A stretch of DNA of 64,000 nucleotides from Streptomyces spororaveus. Lineage in GTDB: Bacteria; Actinomycetota; Actinomycetes; Streptomycetales; Streptomycetaceae. Below are positions 16,124 to 24,960 of the stretch, in pieces. Below the pieces are notes generated by a model. It had not been told where the DNA came from, made no database searches, and saw only the letters and a list, made by a program, of their open reading frames with translations. The stretch lies in the NCBI RefSeq assembly GCF_016755875.1, contig NZ_BNED01000005.1, positions 7,453,501 to 7,517,500 of the forward strand. The letters are read 5' to 3'. The number at the start of each line of letters is the position of its first letter. The stretch's first letter is position 1. The position numbers and the translations under genes are program-made.

Positions 16124-18370
16124 TCACAGGGAGGGCGGCAGCCACAGCCGGACGGTGCCGTCGGAACCCGAGGCGGCGAGCAGGCTGCCGTCGGGGGAGA
16201 AGGCCACCCCGCGCAGGGCGGCCGGGTGCCCGCGCAGCGGGGCGCCCAGGGAGGTGCCGGAATGGGGCGTCCACAGTTCGAGGCTGTGGTCGCCCGCGAC
16301 GGCGAGCAGCCGGCCGTCGGGCGAGAACGCCAGGTCGTGGACCGTCCGGGGGTGGCCGGGCAGCGTCGCACAATGCGGTGCGCCCTCGTACTGGACGAGG
16401 TGTACGGCGCCGTCCGCGTGTCCGGACGCGAGGCGGCCGCCCGGGGCGAAGGAGAGCGCCGTCACCTCCGCCCGGTCGTCGGCCGGCCGGAGCATGCGCG
16501 CGCGACGGGAGGCGATGTCCCACACCTCGACCCGGTTCCCCCCGGCCAGGGCGAGCAGGTGTCCGTCGGGGGACAGGCAGACCAGTCGAACGGTGGAGAT
16601 CCCGGTCCGCGGGGTCGCCTCGTACGTCCGGCTCACACGGTTCCACAGGAACGGCGTGCCGCCCCGGTCCACCGCGGCGCAGAGCACCCCGTCCGGGGCG
16701 ACCGCCATCCACTTGTCCAGAGGGGTCAGGGCACGTGGCGCCGTCCCGTCGTCGATCAGGGGCCACGCCCGGGGGCGTCCGCCCGGGCCGGTGAAGGAGA
16801 TCGCCTCCCCGCCGGACACGGCGTCGACGGTCTCCGCGGGCAGCCGCTCGCCCAGCACCGGATCCCACACGAGCAACCGGCGGTCCTCCGTGAGCGCGGC
16901 GACCCGGCATCCGTCGGGAGAGAAGGCGAGGCCGCCCAGGGTGACGCCGTTGTCCGTCTGCAGGACCGGCAGCGGTACGGCGTGCCCGACGGCGAGCGCA
17001 CGGGCGAGTACGCGGGCCCCGACGGCGGCGGGGGGACGGGGGCCCGCGTGGAGTGACGGGCCGGCCCCCTCGACGGCCACACCCAGCCGGAAGCCGCCCG
17101 GGGAGACGGCGACGGCGCGCGGCGCCGTGCCGGGCCCGCTCCGCATCGACCCCAGCGGCTGTCCGGTCTCCGTCTCCCAGAGCCGCACCGTTCCCGTGTG
17201 ACCGACCGCGGCCAGGATCCGGGCGTCGGGGGCGAAGGCGAGGCTCCGGACGGGGTCGCCGTCACAGTCCAGGAGCGGCCCTGCCGGGGCTCCGGCCAGC
17301 GTCTCCCAGAGCCGCACGGTCCCGTCCTCGCACCCGGTGGCGAGCAACCCTCCGTCCGGGGCGAAGACAGTCGCGCCGACGGTGCCGGGGCGCAGGTCCA
17401 GGTCGATCCAGTGGGGCGTCGGCATGTGCCACAGCCGGATCCGGTCCGCCCGGACGACCACGGCGAGCAGCCGGTCGTCGGCGCTGTGCACGACGGCGCT
17501 GATCCCCTTCACCGGCAGGTCCGAACCGACCGGCTCGTGGGACTCCGTGTGCCAGCGTCGTGGACCCCTGTGATCGGCCGTCAGCAGGGTCTGGCCGTCG
17601 GGTGCGAAGGACATGGAGTGGATGGGACCCACGTGCCCGAGCAGGGGCGGTTCCAGCGCCTTCGGAGTGGTGAGGTCCCACAACCGTGCGGTTCCGGCGT
17701 AGCTGCCGGTCGCGAGGGTCCGGCCGTCGGGGGACAGCGCCAGCGCGGTGACGGCCGTTCCGTGGACCTCCAGCTCGCCGATACGGCGGCCGTCCAGCGA
17801 GTCCCAGATCTCGATGCTCCGGTCGCTCGCGGTGACCATCAGCCGGCCGTCGGCCGAAAAGGCCAGGGCCGAGGTGGAGGGCGCGGCACCGGACAACCGC
17901 CGTACGAGGTGGAAGGCGCCCGGAGCGGCCGCCGGGTGAGGTGGCGGGAGGACGGCCCCCGTCGGGTCGGGCCCGGGGGCGGGCGGTGCGGGCGGCGCGG
18001 GGGCGGCAGGACGCAACGGTCGCGCCCCGGCCCGGGCGGGTGCCGCGGACCTGGCGGCGGCCAGGACGCGCCAGCGGGCTCGCCAGGCGGCCAGTTCGGG
18101 GAGATCGTGCCCGGGAACCGGTACCTCCTGGCCGAACTCGTCGTAGGCGTACAGGATCCGCAGCAGACCCATCAGCGTGTCGAGGCCCAGCAGCCGCTTG
18201 CCGCTGAAGGCGTCGCTCTGGGTGGCGACCGGCAGCCGGATCCCGCTGCCGGAGCGTCGTGCGCGGGCCTCCAGCTCGCGGTAGGAGCGGTTGCCCCGTT
18301 CGATCCGCAGCAGCCTCAACTCGGCGGCGAGCTCGTGGAGGTCCTGCTCGTAGGTGGTACCCGGCTCCAT
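16124..18370 (-). CDS. HTH-WD40 beta-propeller protein
   Basis: 748-aa protein. Residues 1-110 resemble the Xre-type HTH module seen at the N-terminus of Streptomyces NACHT/WD40 proteins: LAAELRLLRIERGNRSYREL, a FSGKRLLGLDTL helix and the closing LAAWRARW. A Pro/Ala linker (110-150) leads to about 14 WD40 blades, each with the FSPDGxxLA...VRLW pattern, enough for two seven-bladed propellers. The NTPase module usual between these parts in signalling proteins is absent. It is probably a scaffold or sensor, possibly DNA-binding. Two 18-bp direct repeats lie about 100 bp upstream of its start. Confidence 0.82.
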   Translation of the reverse strand: MEPGTTYEQDLHELAAELRLLRIERGNRSYRELEARARRSGSGIRLPVATQSDAFSGKRLLGLDTLMGLLRILYAYDEFGQEVPVPGHDLPELAAWRARWRVLAAARSAAPARAGARPLRPAAPAPPAPPAPGPDPTGAVLPPPHPAAAPGAFHLVRRLSGAAPSTSALAFSADGRLMVTASDRSIEIWDSLDGRRIGELEVHGTAVTALALSPDGRTLATGSYAGTARLWDLTTPKALEPPLLGHVGPIHSMSFAPDGQTLLTADHRGPRRWHTESHEPVGSDLPVKGISAVVHSADDRLLAVVVRADRIRLWHMPTPHWIDLDLRPGTVGATVFAPDGGLLATGCEDGTVRLWETLAGAPAGPLLDCDGDPVRSLAFAPDARILAAVGHTGTVRLWETETGQPLGSMRSGPGTAPRAVAVSPGGFRLGVAVEGAGPSLHAGPRPPAAVGARVLARALAVGHAVPLPVLQTDNGVTLGGLAFSPDGCRVAALTEDRRLLVWDPVLGERLPAETVDAVSGGEAISFTGPGGRPRAWPLIDDGTAPRALTPLDKWMAVAPDGVLCAAVDRGGTPFLWNRVSRTYEATPRTGISTVRLVCLSPDGHLLALAGGNRVEVWDIASRRARMLRPADDRAEVTALSFAPGGRLASGHADGAVHLVQYEGAPHCATLPGHPRTVHDLAFSPDGRLLAVAGDHSLELWTPHSGTSLGAPLRGHPAALRGVAFSPDGSLLAASGSDGTVRLWLPPSL

Positions 18371-18466
18371 GCGGCCACATTAAGGGGACGGCGCACAACG
18401 GCGTGGAACATTGCCGAACACCCCGGAAAGGAGCTGCCGTTCAGGCATCGTTCCACGGTGTACGGG

Positions 18467-18504
18467 GTGGTTCACGGGTGATCGGCGTGGTTCCGGGGTG
18501 ATCG
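18467..18504. repeat. Two 18-bp direct repeats, 20-bp period
   Basis: Copies 18467-18484 and 18487-18504 (gtggttc..gggtgatcg) agree at 16 of 18 positions and start 20 bp apart. A weaker third element, gttccacggtg, lies just before (18450). They sit between the divergent HTH-WD40 gene and the small membrane protein gene, and could bind a regulator. Confidence 0.5.
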
Positions 18505-18567
18505 AGAACCGACGGAATGCGTTCCGCCCCTGCCGTCCGGCGGCCCGGGCGGCGGTGGAATCGGGCC

Positions 18568-18759
18568 ATGACATCTCCACGCGACGACGAACCGTTCCTG
18601 ACCCTGCACACCACCGTCGTGCTCCTGGTCTGCCTCCTCGTCGGAGGTGCGGCGGGCGTACTCACCCACCTCGGCGGGATCCCGCCCGCGCTGTCCGTGC
18701 TCGCCGGGCTGACGGCGGCCGGCAGCGCCCTGCCCGTCGCGCGGGGGCTGATCCGGTGA
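18568..18759 (+). CDS. Small two-helix membrane protein, hypothetical
   Basis: 63-aa protein starting MTSPRDDEP, followed by two hydrophobic segments (about residues 14-32 and 40-56) and a short basic tail ending in RGLIR. I do not recognise the family. The ATG at 18568 has ggtgga upstream. It is divergent from the HTH-WD40 gene and convergent with the LacI regulator gene, whose stop is 20 bp away. Codon use and G+C content look like the neighbours, so it is probably a real gene. Confidence 0.6.
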   Translation: MTSPRDDEPFLTLHTTVVLLVCLLVGGAAGVLTHLGGIPPALSVLAGLTAAGSALPVARGLIR

Positions 18760-18779
18760 CCGGCCGGCCGGCCGTCCGG

Positions 18780-19817
18780 TCAGCCGGACGGGGGGAGTTC
18801 GCCCGAGCCGCGGGGGATCAGCCGGGTGGGGAGTTCGACGCGGCACGGTGTCAGGTCCGCGCCCGCGAGGCGCTGGAAGAGTCGGTCCGTGGCCACCCGG
18901 CCCAGGGCCGCCGGGTCCTGGGCGACCACCGTCACGCCCGGGCGGAGCAGATCGGCCAGCTCGAAGTCGTCGAAGCCGACCAGCGCGACGGGACGGCCGT
19001 GCGCCGCGAGGACCCGTACCACGGTCACCGTCACCCGGTTGTTGCCGGCGAAGACGGCGGTGACCGGGTCCGGGCCCGTGAGCATCGCTCCGGCCGCCGC
19101 CGCGACGCGTTGCGGGGCCGTCGACCCGAGCGAGACCCAGGAGCCGGCCACCGGCAGGCCCGCGGCGGCCATCGCCGCGCGGTAGCCGCGCAGGCGTTCC
19201 GCCACCGTGTGGATGCGGGGATGGTCGCCGATGAAACCGATCCGGCGGTGGCCGTGCGCGATCAGGTGGGCCACCCCGTCCCGCGCGCCGCCGAAACTGT
19301 CCGACAGCACCACGTCCGCCTCGATCCGCCCGGCCGGACGGTCCACGAACACCGTGGACACACCGGCCCGCATCTCCGGCTCCAGATAGCGGTGGTCGTC
19401 GCCCGCCGGGATCACGATCAGCCCGTCCACCCGGCGGGCGCACAGCGCGAGCGCCAACTCCCGTTCCCGCTCCGGGTCCTCGGCGCTGGAACCGTTGATG
19501 AGCAGCGCCCCGTGCGCGCGGGCCACCTCCTCCACCGCGCGGTTGAGCGGGCCGTAGAAGGGGTCGGCGAGGTCCTCCAGGACCAGGCCCACGGTGGCGG
19601 TACGGCCCTTGCGCAGCACGCGGGCACTGTCGTTGCGGCGGAAGCCGAGCGCCTCGATGGCCTCCTGGACCCGTCGCTCCGTCTCGGGAGTCACCCCCGG
19701 CTCACCGTTGACCACGCGCGACACCGTCTTCAGGCCGACGCCCGCCTGGGACGCCACGTCCTTCATGGTCGGCCGGTTGCCGTAGCGGGGCTCGGACGGG
19801 CGGAGGTTGTGGGGCAC
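18780..19817 (-). CDS. LacI family transcriptional regulator
   Basis: 345-aa LacI-type repressor. The HTH reads MKDVASQAGVGLKTVSRVVNGEPGVTPETERRVQEAIEALGF (quoted in parts: DVASQAGVGLKTVSRVVN is the recognition unit), followed by a periplasmic-binding-protein-like sugar-binding core (TVGLVLEDLADPFYGPLN, GHRRIGFIGD, AVFAGNNRVT, LVGFDDFELADLLRPGVTVVAQD). The GTG at 19817 is chosen because ggagg precedes it by nine bases; a Met lies 17 codons further in. No sugar operon is adjacent, so its target is probably distant or itself. It is divergent from the TmrB-NUDIX gene. Confidence 0.88.
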   Translation of the reverse strand: MPHNLRPSEPRYGNRPTMKDVASQAGVGLKTVSRVVNGEPGVTPETERRVQEAIEALGFRRNDSARVLRKGRTATVGLVLEDLADPFYGPLNRAVEEVARAHGALLINGSSAEDPERERELALALCARRVDGLIVIPAGDDHRYLEPEMRAGVSTVFVDRPAGRIEADVVLSDSFGGARDGVAHLIAHGHRRIGFIGDHPRIHTVAERLRGYRAAMAAAGLPVAGSWVSLGSTAPQRVAAAAGAMLTGPDPVTAVFAGNNRVTVTVVRVLAAHGRPVALVGFDDFELADLLRPGVTVVAQDPAALGRVATDRLFQRLAGADLTPCRVELPTRLIPRGSGELPPSG

Positions 19818-19956
19818 GGTGGCGAATCCTCCGGGGCTCACGTGCAGGGCTGTGACCTTGAGGATAAGCACTGGGCCGATCGTGAGGTTTTCGTGGCAGG
19901 CTGATGCGGGCAAGCCACTGGGGGCTCCGGACGAGCCATGGGGATAAGGGGTAGAC

Positions 19957-20994
19957 GTGATTGTCTGGATCAACGGCACCTTCAGCGCCGGAAAGACCAG
20001 CACGGCCCGCGAACTGACCGGAATCCTGCCGGACAGCACCCTGTTCGACCCGGAGTTCATCGGCGACGCGCTGCGCGTACTCCTGCCGGCCAAACGACTG
20101 GCGGAGGTCACCGACTACCAGGACCTCCCGAGCTGGCGGCGGTTGGTGGTGGACACGGCCGCCGCGATGCTCGCCGAACTGGGCGGAGTGCTCGTCGTAC
20201 CGATGACGCTGCTGCGCCAGGAGTACCGGGACGAGATCTTCGGCGGGCTGGCGGCGCGGCGGATCCCGGTGCGGCATGTGCTGCTGGCCCCTGCGGAAAC
20301 GATCCTTCGCGAGCGGATCGCGACCCGGCGGGAACTCGGTGAGCCCGCGGAAGTGGACCTCCGGGTGCGCCGATGGGCCTACGACCACATCCCGGTCTAC
20401 CAGCAGGCCCTCGGCTGGCTGACCGCGGACGCGCACGTCGTCGACAACGGGGCGCTGACCCCGCGGGAGACGGCGGAGCGCATCGCCGACGCCGTCCGCT
20501 CGGAGACGGCGAGGGTCTGCGACATCGTGCAGACCCCGGAGCCCACCCGGGAAACGGTGGCGGCCGGGGTGCTGCTCTTCGACGAGCAGGACCGGGTGCT
20601 GCTGGTGGATCCGACGTACAAAGCGGGCTGGGAGTTCCCGGGCGGGGTCGTCGAAGCGGGCGAGGCACCCGCGGGCGCGGGCGTACGGGAGGTCGCGGAG
20701 GAACTGGGGGTCGTACTGGAACACACGCCCGGGCTGCTGGTCGTCGACTGGGAGCCGCCCCAGCCGCCCGGCTACGGCGGGCTGCGCCTGCTCTTCGACG
20801 GCGGCCGCCTCTCGGACGAGGCGACGGCCCGGCTCCGGCTGCCCGGACCGGAACTGCGGGCCTGGCGCTTCGTCACGGAGGCCGAGGCCGCCGGTCTGCT
20901 CCCGCAGCACCGCTACGAACGCCTGCGCTGGGCCCTGCGCGCCCGCGAACGCGGCCGGCCGCTCTACCTGGAGGCCGGCGTCCCGACCGGCTGA
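19957..20994 (+). CDS. TmrB-like P-loop / NUDIX hydrolase fusion
   Basis: 345-aa two-domain protein. Residues 1-175 strongly resemble TmrB, the Bacillus tunicamycin-resistance ATP-binding protein (MIVWINGTFSAGKTSTA with the P-loop at 7-14, then LVVPMTLLRQEYRDEIF). Residues about 190-335 are a NUDIX domain with the complete box GGVVEAGEAPAGAGVREVAEELGV from about residue 229. The order P-loop kinase then pyrophosphohydrolase suggests nucleotide or nucleotide-sugar processing or antibiotic detoxification; the actual substrate is unknown. The GTG start is at 19957, divergent from the LacI gene. Confidence 0.85.
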   Translation: MIVWINGTFSAGKTSTARELTGILPDSTLFDPEFIGDALRVLLPAKRLAEVTDYQDLPSWRRLVVDTAAAMLAELGGVLVVPMTLLRQEYRDEIFGGLAARRIPVRHVLLAPAETILRERIATRRELGEPAEVDLRVRRWAYDHIPVYQQALGWLTADAHVVDNGALTPRETAERIADAVRSETARVCDIVQTPEPTRETVAAGVLLFDEQDRVLLVDPTYKAGWEFPGGVVEAGEAPAGAGVREVAEELGVVLEHTPGLLVVDWEPPQPPGYGGLRLLFDGGRLSDEATARLRLPGPELRAWRFVTEAEAAGLLPQHRYERLRWALRARERGRPLYLEAGVPTG

Positions 20995-21061
20995 ACCGCC
21001 GGATCCGGCTGACCCACCGGACCCGCCGGACGCAGGGCGGCGGCGGCCCTTCCCGGAGTGC

Positions 21062-21459
21062 TCAGCCGGTGGCGGCCGCCTCGCGGGCCGCCTTCGCCAG
21101 CGACCGCGCCGCGTCCACCGTCAGCGGATCGCCGTGGCCGCGGCAGGCGACCGAGGGGGCCGGCGCGGCCAGGCGCTCGAAGGCGGTGACCGCCCGGGCG
21201 CGGTCGACGTTGAAGACGCCCAGCATCAGCGGCCCGACGGCGGCCTCGTGGTCGACCCGGGTGGGCGGGGCCTCGGGCACGGTCAGGCCGTGCGCGTACA
21301 ACGGGATCTCCCAGTCCGGCAGCACCGGTTCGGGCACCGGCCGCTCGCCCCGGATCACCGGCGCGTCCAGGCGGTGCGCCGGCGTGAGGACGATCCGGTC
21401 CAGCCGTTCGGGCAGCAGCCCGAGGCGGCGGATCGCCCGCTCGCTCCCGTACGGGGTCA
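21062..21459 (-). pseudogene. Remnant of an MBL-fold metallo-hydrolase
   Basis: A minus-strand reading frame of about 130 codons after the M20 stop ends with MLGVFNVDRARAVTAFERLAAP and CRGHGDPL, the typical C-terminus of actinobacterial MBL-fold hydrolases. Upstream it has RLGLLPERLDRIVLTPAHRLDAPVI, where the metal-binding HxHxDH stretch should follow IVLT but is missing. A second gap precedes MLGVF, where the GDT motif strand should be. No plausible start codon or ribosome site exists near the M20 stop. It reads as a gene reduced by in-frame deletions and loss of its 5' end. An alternative is a very diverged protein lacking metal sites. Confidence 0.55.
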
Positions 21460-22821
21460 GGCGCGCTTGGACTCCGCGTAGTTGACGAGGAACAGGGCCT
21501 CCGCCACCGACAGGCGCTCCAGCTCCTGCGGCGACACGCTCTCGTTGACCGCGTGGATCTGCGCCTCCGGCTCGCTCAGCCCGATCAGCAGCATCTCCGC
21601 CTCCGGGTACAGGGACGTCAGCGTGTTGCACAGCGGGATCGACCCGCCCATGCCGCTGATCTGCATCTCCTGGCCGGGGTACGCGGCCTCCAGGGCCGAG
21701 CGCATCGACGCGTACGCCGGGCTGTCGGTGTCCGCCTGGAACGGCTGGCCCTGGCCGACGACCTCCAGTTCGATGCGCGCCTTCCACGGGGTGCGCGCCT
21801 CCAGGTGGGCCTGCAGCAGCTTGACGGCCACGGCGGTGTCCACGCCCGGCGGCACGCGCAGGCTGATCAGCGCACCCGCGCTCGCGTGCACCGACGGCGT
21901 CGCGCCGACCACCGGCGGGCAGTCGATGCCCAGCACCGTGACGGCCGGGCGCGCCCACAGCCGGTCCGCGATCGAGCCCTCGCCGATGAGCTCGACACCG
22001 TCCAGGACCTTCGCGTCGGCGCGGAAGTCCGCCTCCGGGTACTGCAGGCCGTCCCACACCTCGTCCGAAGCGAGCCCGTCCACGGTCGTCGAACCGTCCG
22101 CCGCGCGCAGCGAGTCGAGTACGCGGATCAGCGCGGCCAGCGCGTCGGGGGCGGCGCCGCCGAACATGCCCGAGTGCAGGTTGCCGCCCAGCGTGTCGAT
22201 CTTCACCTTGACCAGGCACATGCCGCGCAGGGTGGCCGTCACCGTCGGCAGGCCGAGGCGGAAGTTGCCCGCGTCGCCGATGACGATGGTGTCGGCGGCC
22301 AGCAGCGCCGGGTGCGCCTCGGCGTACTGCTGGAGGCCGCCGGTGCCCTGCTCCTCCGAGCCCTCGACGATCACCTTGACGCTCACGGGCACACCGCCGT
22401 TGGCCTTCAGCGCGCGCAGCGCCAGCAGGTGCATGATGAACCCGCCCTTGCAGTCGGCCGAGCCGCGCCCGTACCAGCGGCCGTCGCGTTCGGTCAGCTC
22501 GAAGGCGGGGGAGGTCCACGCCGCGTCGTCGAGCGGCGGCTGGACGTCGTAGTGCGCGTAGAGCAGCACGGTCGGCGCGCCCTCGGGGCCGGGCAGGAAG
22601 CCGTAGACCGACTGCGTGCCGTCGGGGGTGTCGAGCAGTGCCACGTCCTGGAAGCCCTCGACACGCAGGGCGTCGGCCACCCAGTTCGCGGCGGCCTCGC
22701 TCTCGCTCTTGGGGAACTGCGCCCAGTCCGCCACCGACTGGAAGGCCACCAGCTCGGTCAGCTCCTGCTTGGCGCGGGGCATCAGCGAGGCGACGGTCTC
22801 GGCGATCGGATTCTGGGACAT
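21457..22821 (-). CDS. M20 family dipeptidase
   Basis: 454-aa zinc metallopeptidase of the M20 dipeptidase/ArgE type, cytosolic, hydrolysing dipeptides. Metal and catalytic segments are LLYAHYDVQPP (first His-Asp pair), GRGSADCKGGF (bridging Asp), VIVEGSEEQGTGG (catalytic Glu pair), VIGDAGNF and the C-terminal EAQIHAVNESV (last His). A dimerisation lid domain occupies about residues 200-330. The ATG at 22821 follows aaggag. It is divergent from the geranylgeranyl-reductase-like gene and abuts a metallo-hydrolase remnant at its 3' end. Confidence 0.92.
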   Translation of the reverse strand: MSQNPIAETVASLMPRAKQELTELVAFQSVADWAQFPKSESEAAANWVADALRVEGFQDVALLDTPDGTQSVYGFLPGPEGAPTVLLYAHYDVQPPLDDAAWTSPAFELTERDGRWYGRGSADCKGGFIMHLLALRALKANGGVPVSVKVIVEGSEEQGTGGLQQYAEAHPALLAADTIVIGDAGNFRLGLPTVTATLRGMCLVKVKIDTLGGNLHSGMFGGAAPDALAALIRVLDSLRAADGSTTVDGLASDEVWDGLQYPEADFRADAKVLDGVELIGEGSIADRLWARPAVTVLGIDCPPVVGATPSVHASAGALISLRVPPGVDTAVAVKLLQAHLEARTPWKARIELEVVGQGQPFQADTDSPAYASMRSALEAAYPGQEMQISGMGGSIPLCNTLTSLYPEAEMLLIGLSEPEAQIHAVNESVSPQELERLSVAEALFLVNYAESKRA

Positions 22822-23002
22822 GGGCACGCTCCTTTTGGGTGCGACGTTGTTCTCCGTGTACGCCGCCCGCATCCGCGGGGTGTGCGTATGCCGGGTACGG
22901 CGAAAGACAGTCTTGATCCTCGCACAGCGGAGCGGGGCGCTGTCTCGCCGTAGGATTTCCCCGGCATCGGAGCAACCGGGTGATCAGGAGCAGCAACACA
23001 TC

Positions 23003-24388
23003 GTGAGCAGCGACGACGACGTACGCGACGCAGACGCAGACGCGGGCGCAGGCATGGATGCCGGCGCGGGCACGGACGCGGGCATGGACGCAGGCGTGGG
23101 CACGGGCGTGGGCACGGGCCCGGGCGAGGGACCGGGGCAGGACGCCCTGGGGGCGGCCGACGAGGCGGCCGGGGAGACCGGCGAGGTGTGGGACGTGGTC
23201 GTGGTCGGGGCGGGACCCGCCGGGTCCTCCGCCGCGTACGCGGCGGCGACGGCCGGGCGGCGCGTCCTGCTGCTGGAGAAGGCCGAACTGCCCCGCTACA
23301 AGACCTGCGGCGGCGGCATCATCGGCCCCTCGCGCGACGCCCTGCCCCCGGGCTTCGTACTGCCCCTCAAGGACCGCATCCACGCGGTCACCTTCTCGAT
23401 GGACGGGAAGCTGACCCGCACCCGGCGCTCGAAGCACATGCTGTTCGGGCTCATCAACCGTCCCGAATTCGACGCCGGGCTGGTCGCCGAGGCCGAGAAG
23501 GCCGGCGCCACCGTCCGTACGGGTACGGCCGTGGCCCGCGTCGAACAGCACGGGGCGGCCGTACCCGACCGGCGCACCGTCGCCGTGGTGCTCGCCGACG
23601 GGGAGACCGTGCTGGCGCGCGCGGTGGTCGGCGCGGACGGCAGCGCGAGCCGGATCGGCGCGCACGTCGGGGTGGAGATGGACCAGGTGGACCTGGGCCT
23701 GGAGGCGGAGATCCCCGTCCCCGCGACGGTCGCCGAGGACTGGAAGGGGCGGGTGCTCATCGACTGGGGCCCGCTGCCCGGCAGTTACGGCTGGGTCTTC
23801 CCCAAGGGCGACACCCTGACCGTCGGGGTCATCTCGGCCAAGGGCGAGGGCGCCGCGACCAAGCGCTACCTGGACGACTTCATCGCCCGGCTCGGACTCG
23901 CCGGCTTCGAACCGGCCGTCTCCTCCGGACACCTGACCCGCTGCCGCAAGCCCGAATCGCCCCTCTCGCGAGGCCGGGTACTGGTGGCGGGCGACGCGGC
24001 CGGACTGCTGGAGCCGTGGACCCGGGAGGGCATCTCCTTCGCGCTGCGCTCCGGGCGGCTGGCGGGGGAGTGGGCGGTGAAGATCTCCGAGGCGCAGGAC
24101 GCGGTGGACGCGCGCCGCCAGGCCCTCAACTACGCCTTCGCGGTGAAGGCCGGGCTGGGCGTGGAGATGGGGGTCGGCACGCGGATGCTGCACCTCTTCG
24201 AGGCCAAGCCGCGGCTGCTGCACGCGGCGATCACCGGCTTCGGTCCGGCGTGGCGGGCGTTCGCCCGGATCACGCGGGGCTCGACGACGCTGGCCGAGCT
24301 GGTGCGTACGTACCCGCTGGCACGCAAGGCGCTGCACATGATGGACGCCCGGCAGGCGGCGGCCCGCGGCAGCCAGGGCCAGGGCTAG
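23003..24388 (+). CDS. Geranylgeranyl reductase family FAD-dependent oxidoreductase
   Basis: 461-aa flavoprotein of the geranylgeranyl reductase/PHBH superfamily, likely saturating isoprenoid chains (for example menaquinone or lipid side chains). The FAD-binding motif VVVVGAGPAGSSAAYAAATAG starts near residue 72, followed by PRYKTCGGGIIGPS, VVGADGSASRIG and the second FAD motif LVAGDAAGLLEPWTREGISFALRSGRLAG. The GTG at 23003 has caggag upstream. Odd feature: the first 65 residues are an acidic low-complexity tract of Asp-Ala-Gly and Thr-Gly repeats (GMDAGAGTDAGMDAGVGTG), which may be disordered and slippage-prone. Divergent from the M20 gene. Confidence 0.88.
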   Translation: MSSDDDVRDADADAGAGMDAGAGTDAGMDAGVGTGVGTGPGEGPGQDALGAADEAAGETGEVWDVVVVGAGPAGSSAAYAAATAGRRVLLLEKAELPRYKTCGGGIIGPSRDALPPGFVLPLKDRIHAVTFSMDGKLTRTRRSKHMLFGLINRPEFDAGLVAEAEKAGATVRTGTAVARVEQHGAAVPDRRTVAVVLADGETVLARAVVGADGSASRIGAHVGVEMDQVDLGLEAEIPVPATVAEDWKGRVLIDWGPLPGSYGWVFPKGDTLTVGVISAKGEGAATKRYLDDFIARLGLAGFEPAVSSGHLTRCRKPESPLSRGRVLVAGDAAGLLEPWTREGISFALRSGRLAGEWAVKISEAQDAVDARRQALNYAFAVKAGLGVEMGVGTRMLHLFEAKPRLLHAAITGFGPAWRAFARITRGSTTLAELVRTYPLARKALHMMDARQAAARGSQGQG

Positions 24389-24396
24389 GCGCCGTC

Positions 24397-24864
24397 GTGG
24401 GCGGGGTCGGCGAAGCCCGGGCCGACGGAACGGGCCCGGCCGCGGGTGCGGCAGGCGGTCCTGACGGTCCGGACTGGCGGGGAGGCTCGGACCTCCTCGG
24501 GGTGGACCGGCCGGATGTCGTCCTCGCGGCCTTCGAGCGCGGCGAGCCGAAGGCCGGGGTGGCGGTGATCGGGCTCGCCCTCCATCACGCCGACCCCGCG
24601 GCCGTGCTCCCCGTGGTCGCGAGGGCGTTGGAGTCGGCGGACCGCGAGGTCCGAAGGCAGGGGGTCATCGCCCTGGCACACGTCGCGCGGCTCCACCGCA
24701 CGGTGGACCGCCGCTGTCTGGAGCTGCTGCGCGGCTGCCCCCGCGGCAACGAGGCCGACGACGACCTGTGGTCCTTCGTGCCGCACCGGGAGCTGCCGCT
24801 CTGGCTGTGGCGGCACCACCTGTGGGAGCGGCTGGTGGAGCGGCTGCGCCGGCCGTTCGGCTGA
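24397..24864 (+). CDS. HEAT-like small protein, hypothetical
   Basis: 155-aa protein beginning 8 bp after the flavoprotein stop. Helical repeats are suggested by PAAVLPVVARALESADREVRRQGVIALAHVARL, a HEAT-like motif, and the end is rich in Trp/Leu/Arg (LPLWLWRHHLWERLVERLRR). The GTG at 24397 gives the longest form but lacks a clear ribosome site; coupling to the upstream gene is likely. I do not know its function. HEAT-like proteins of this size include immunity and adaptor proteins, but nothing here fixes that. Confidence 0.6.
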   Translation: MGGVGEARADGTGPAAGAAGGPDGPDWRGGSDLLGVDRPDVVLAAFERGEPKAGVAVIGLALHHADPAAVLPVVARALESADREVRRQGVIALAHVARLHRTVDRRCLELLRGCPRGNEADDDLWSFVPHRELPLWLWRHHLWERLVERLRRPFG

Positions 24865-24960
24865 GCGGGACCGGTGGGGGAGCGGGACCGGTGGGGGCGG
24901 GGGCGGTCGCCGTCCGGGCGGCCGCCTGTCACCGGGGCGCCGGGGCCGCCGGCCACGGCG

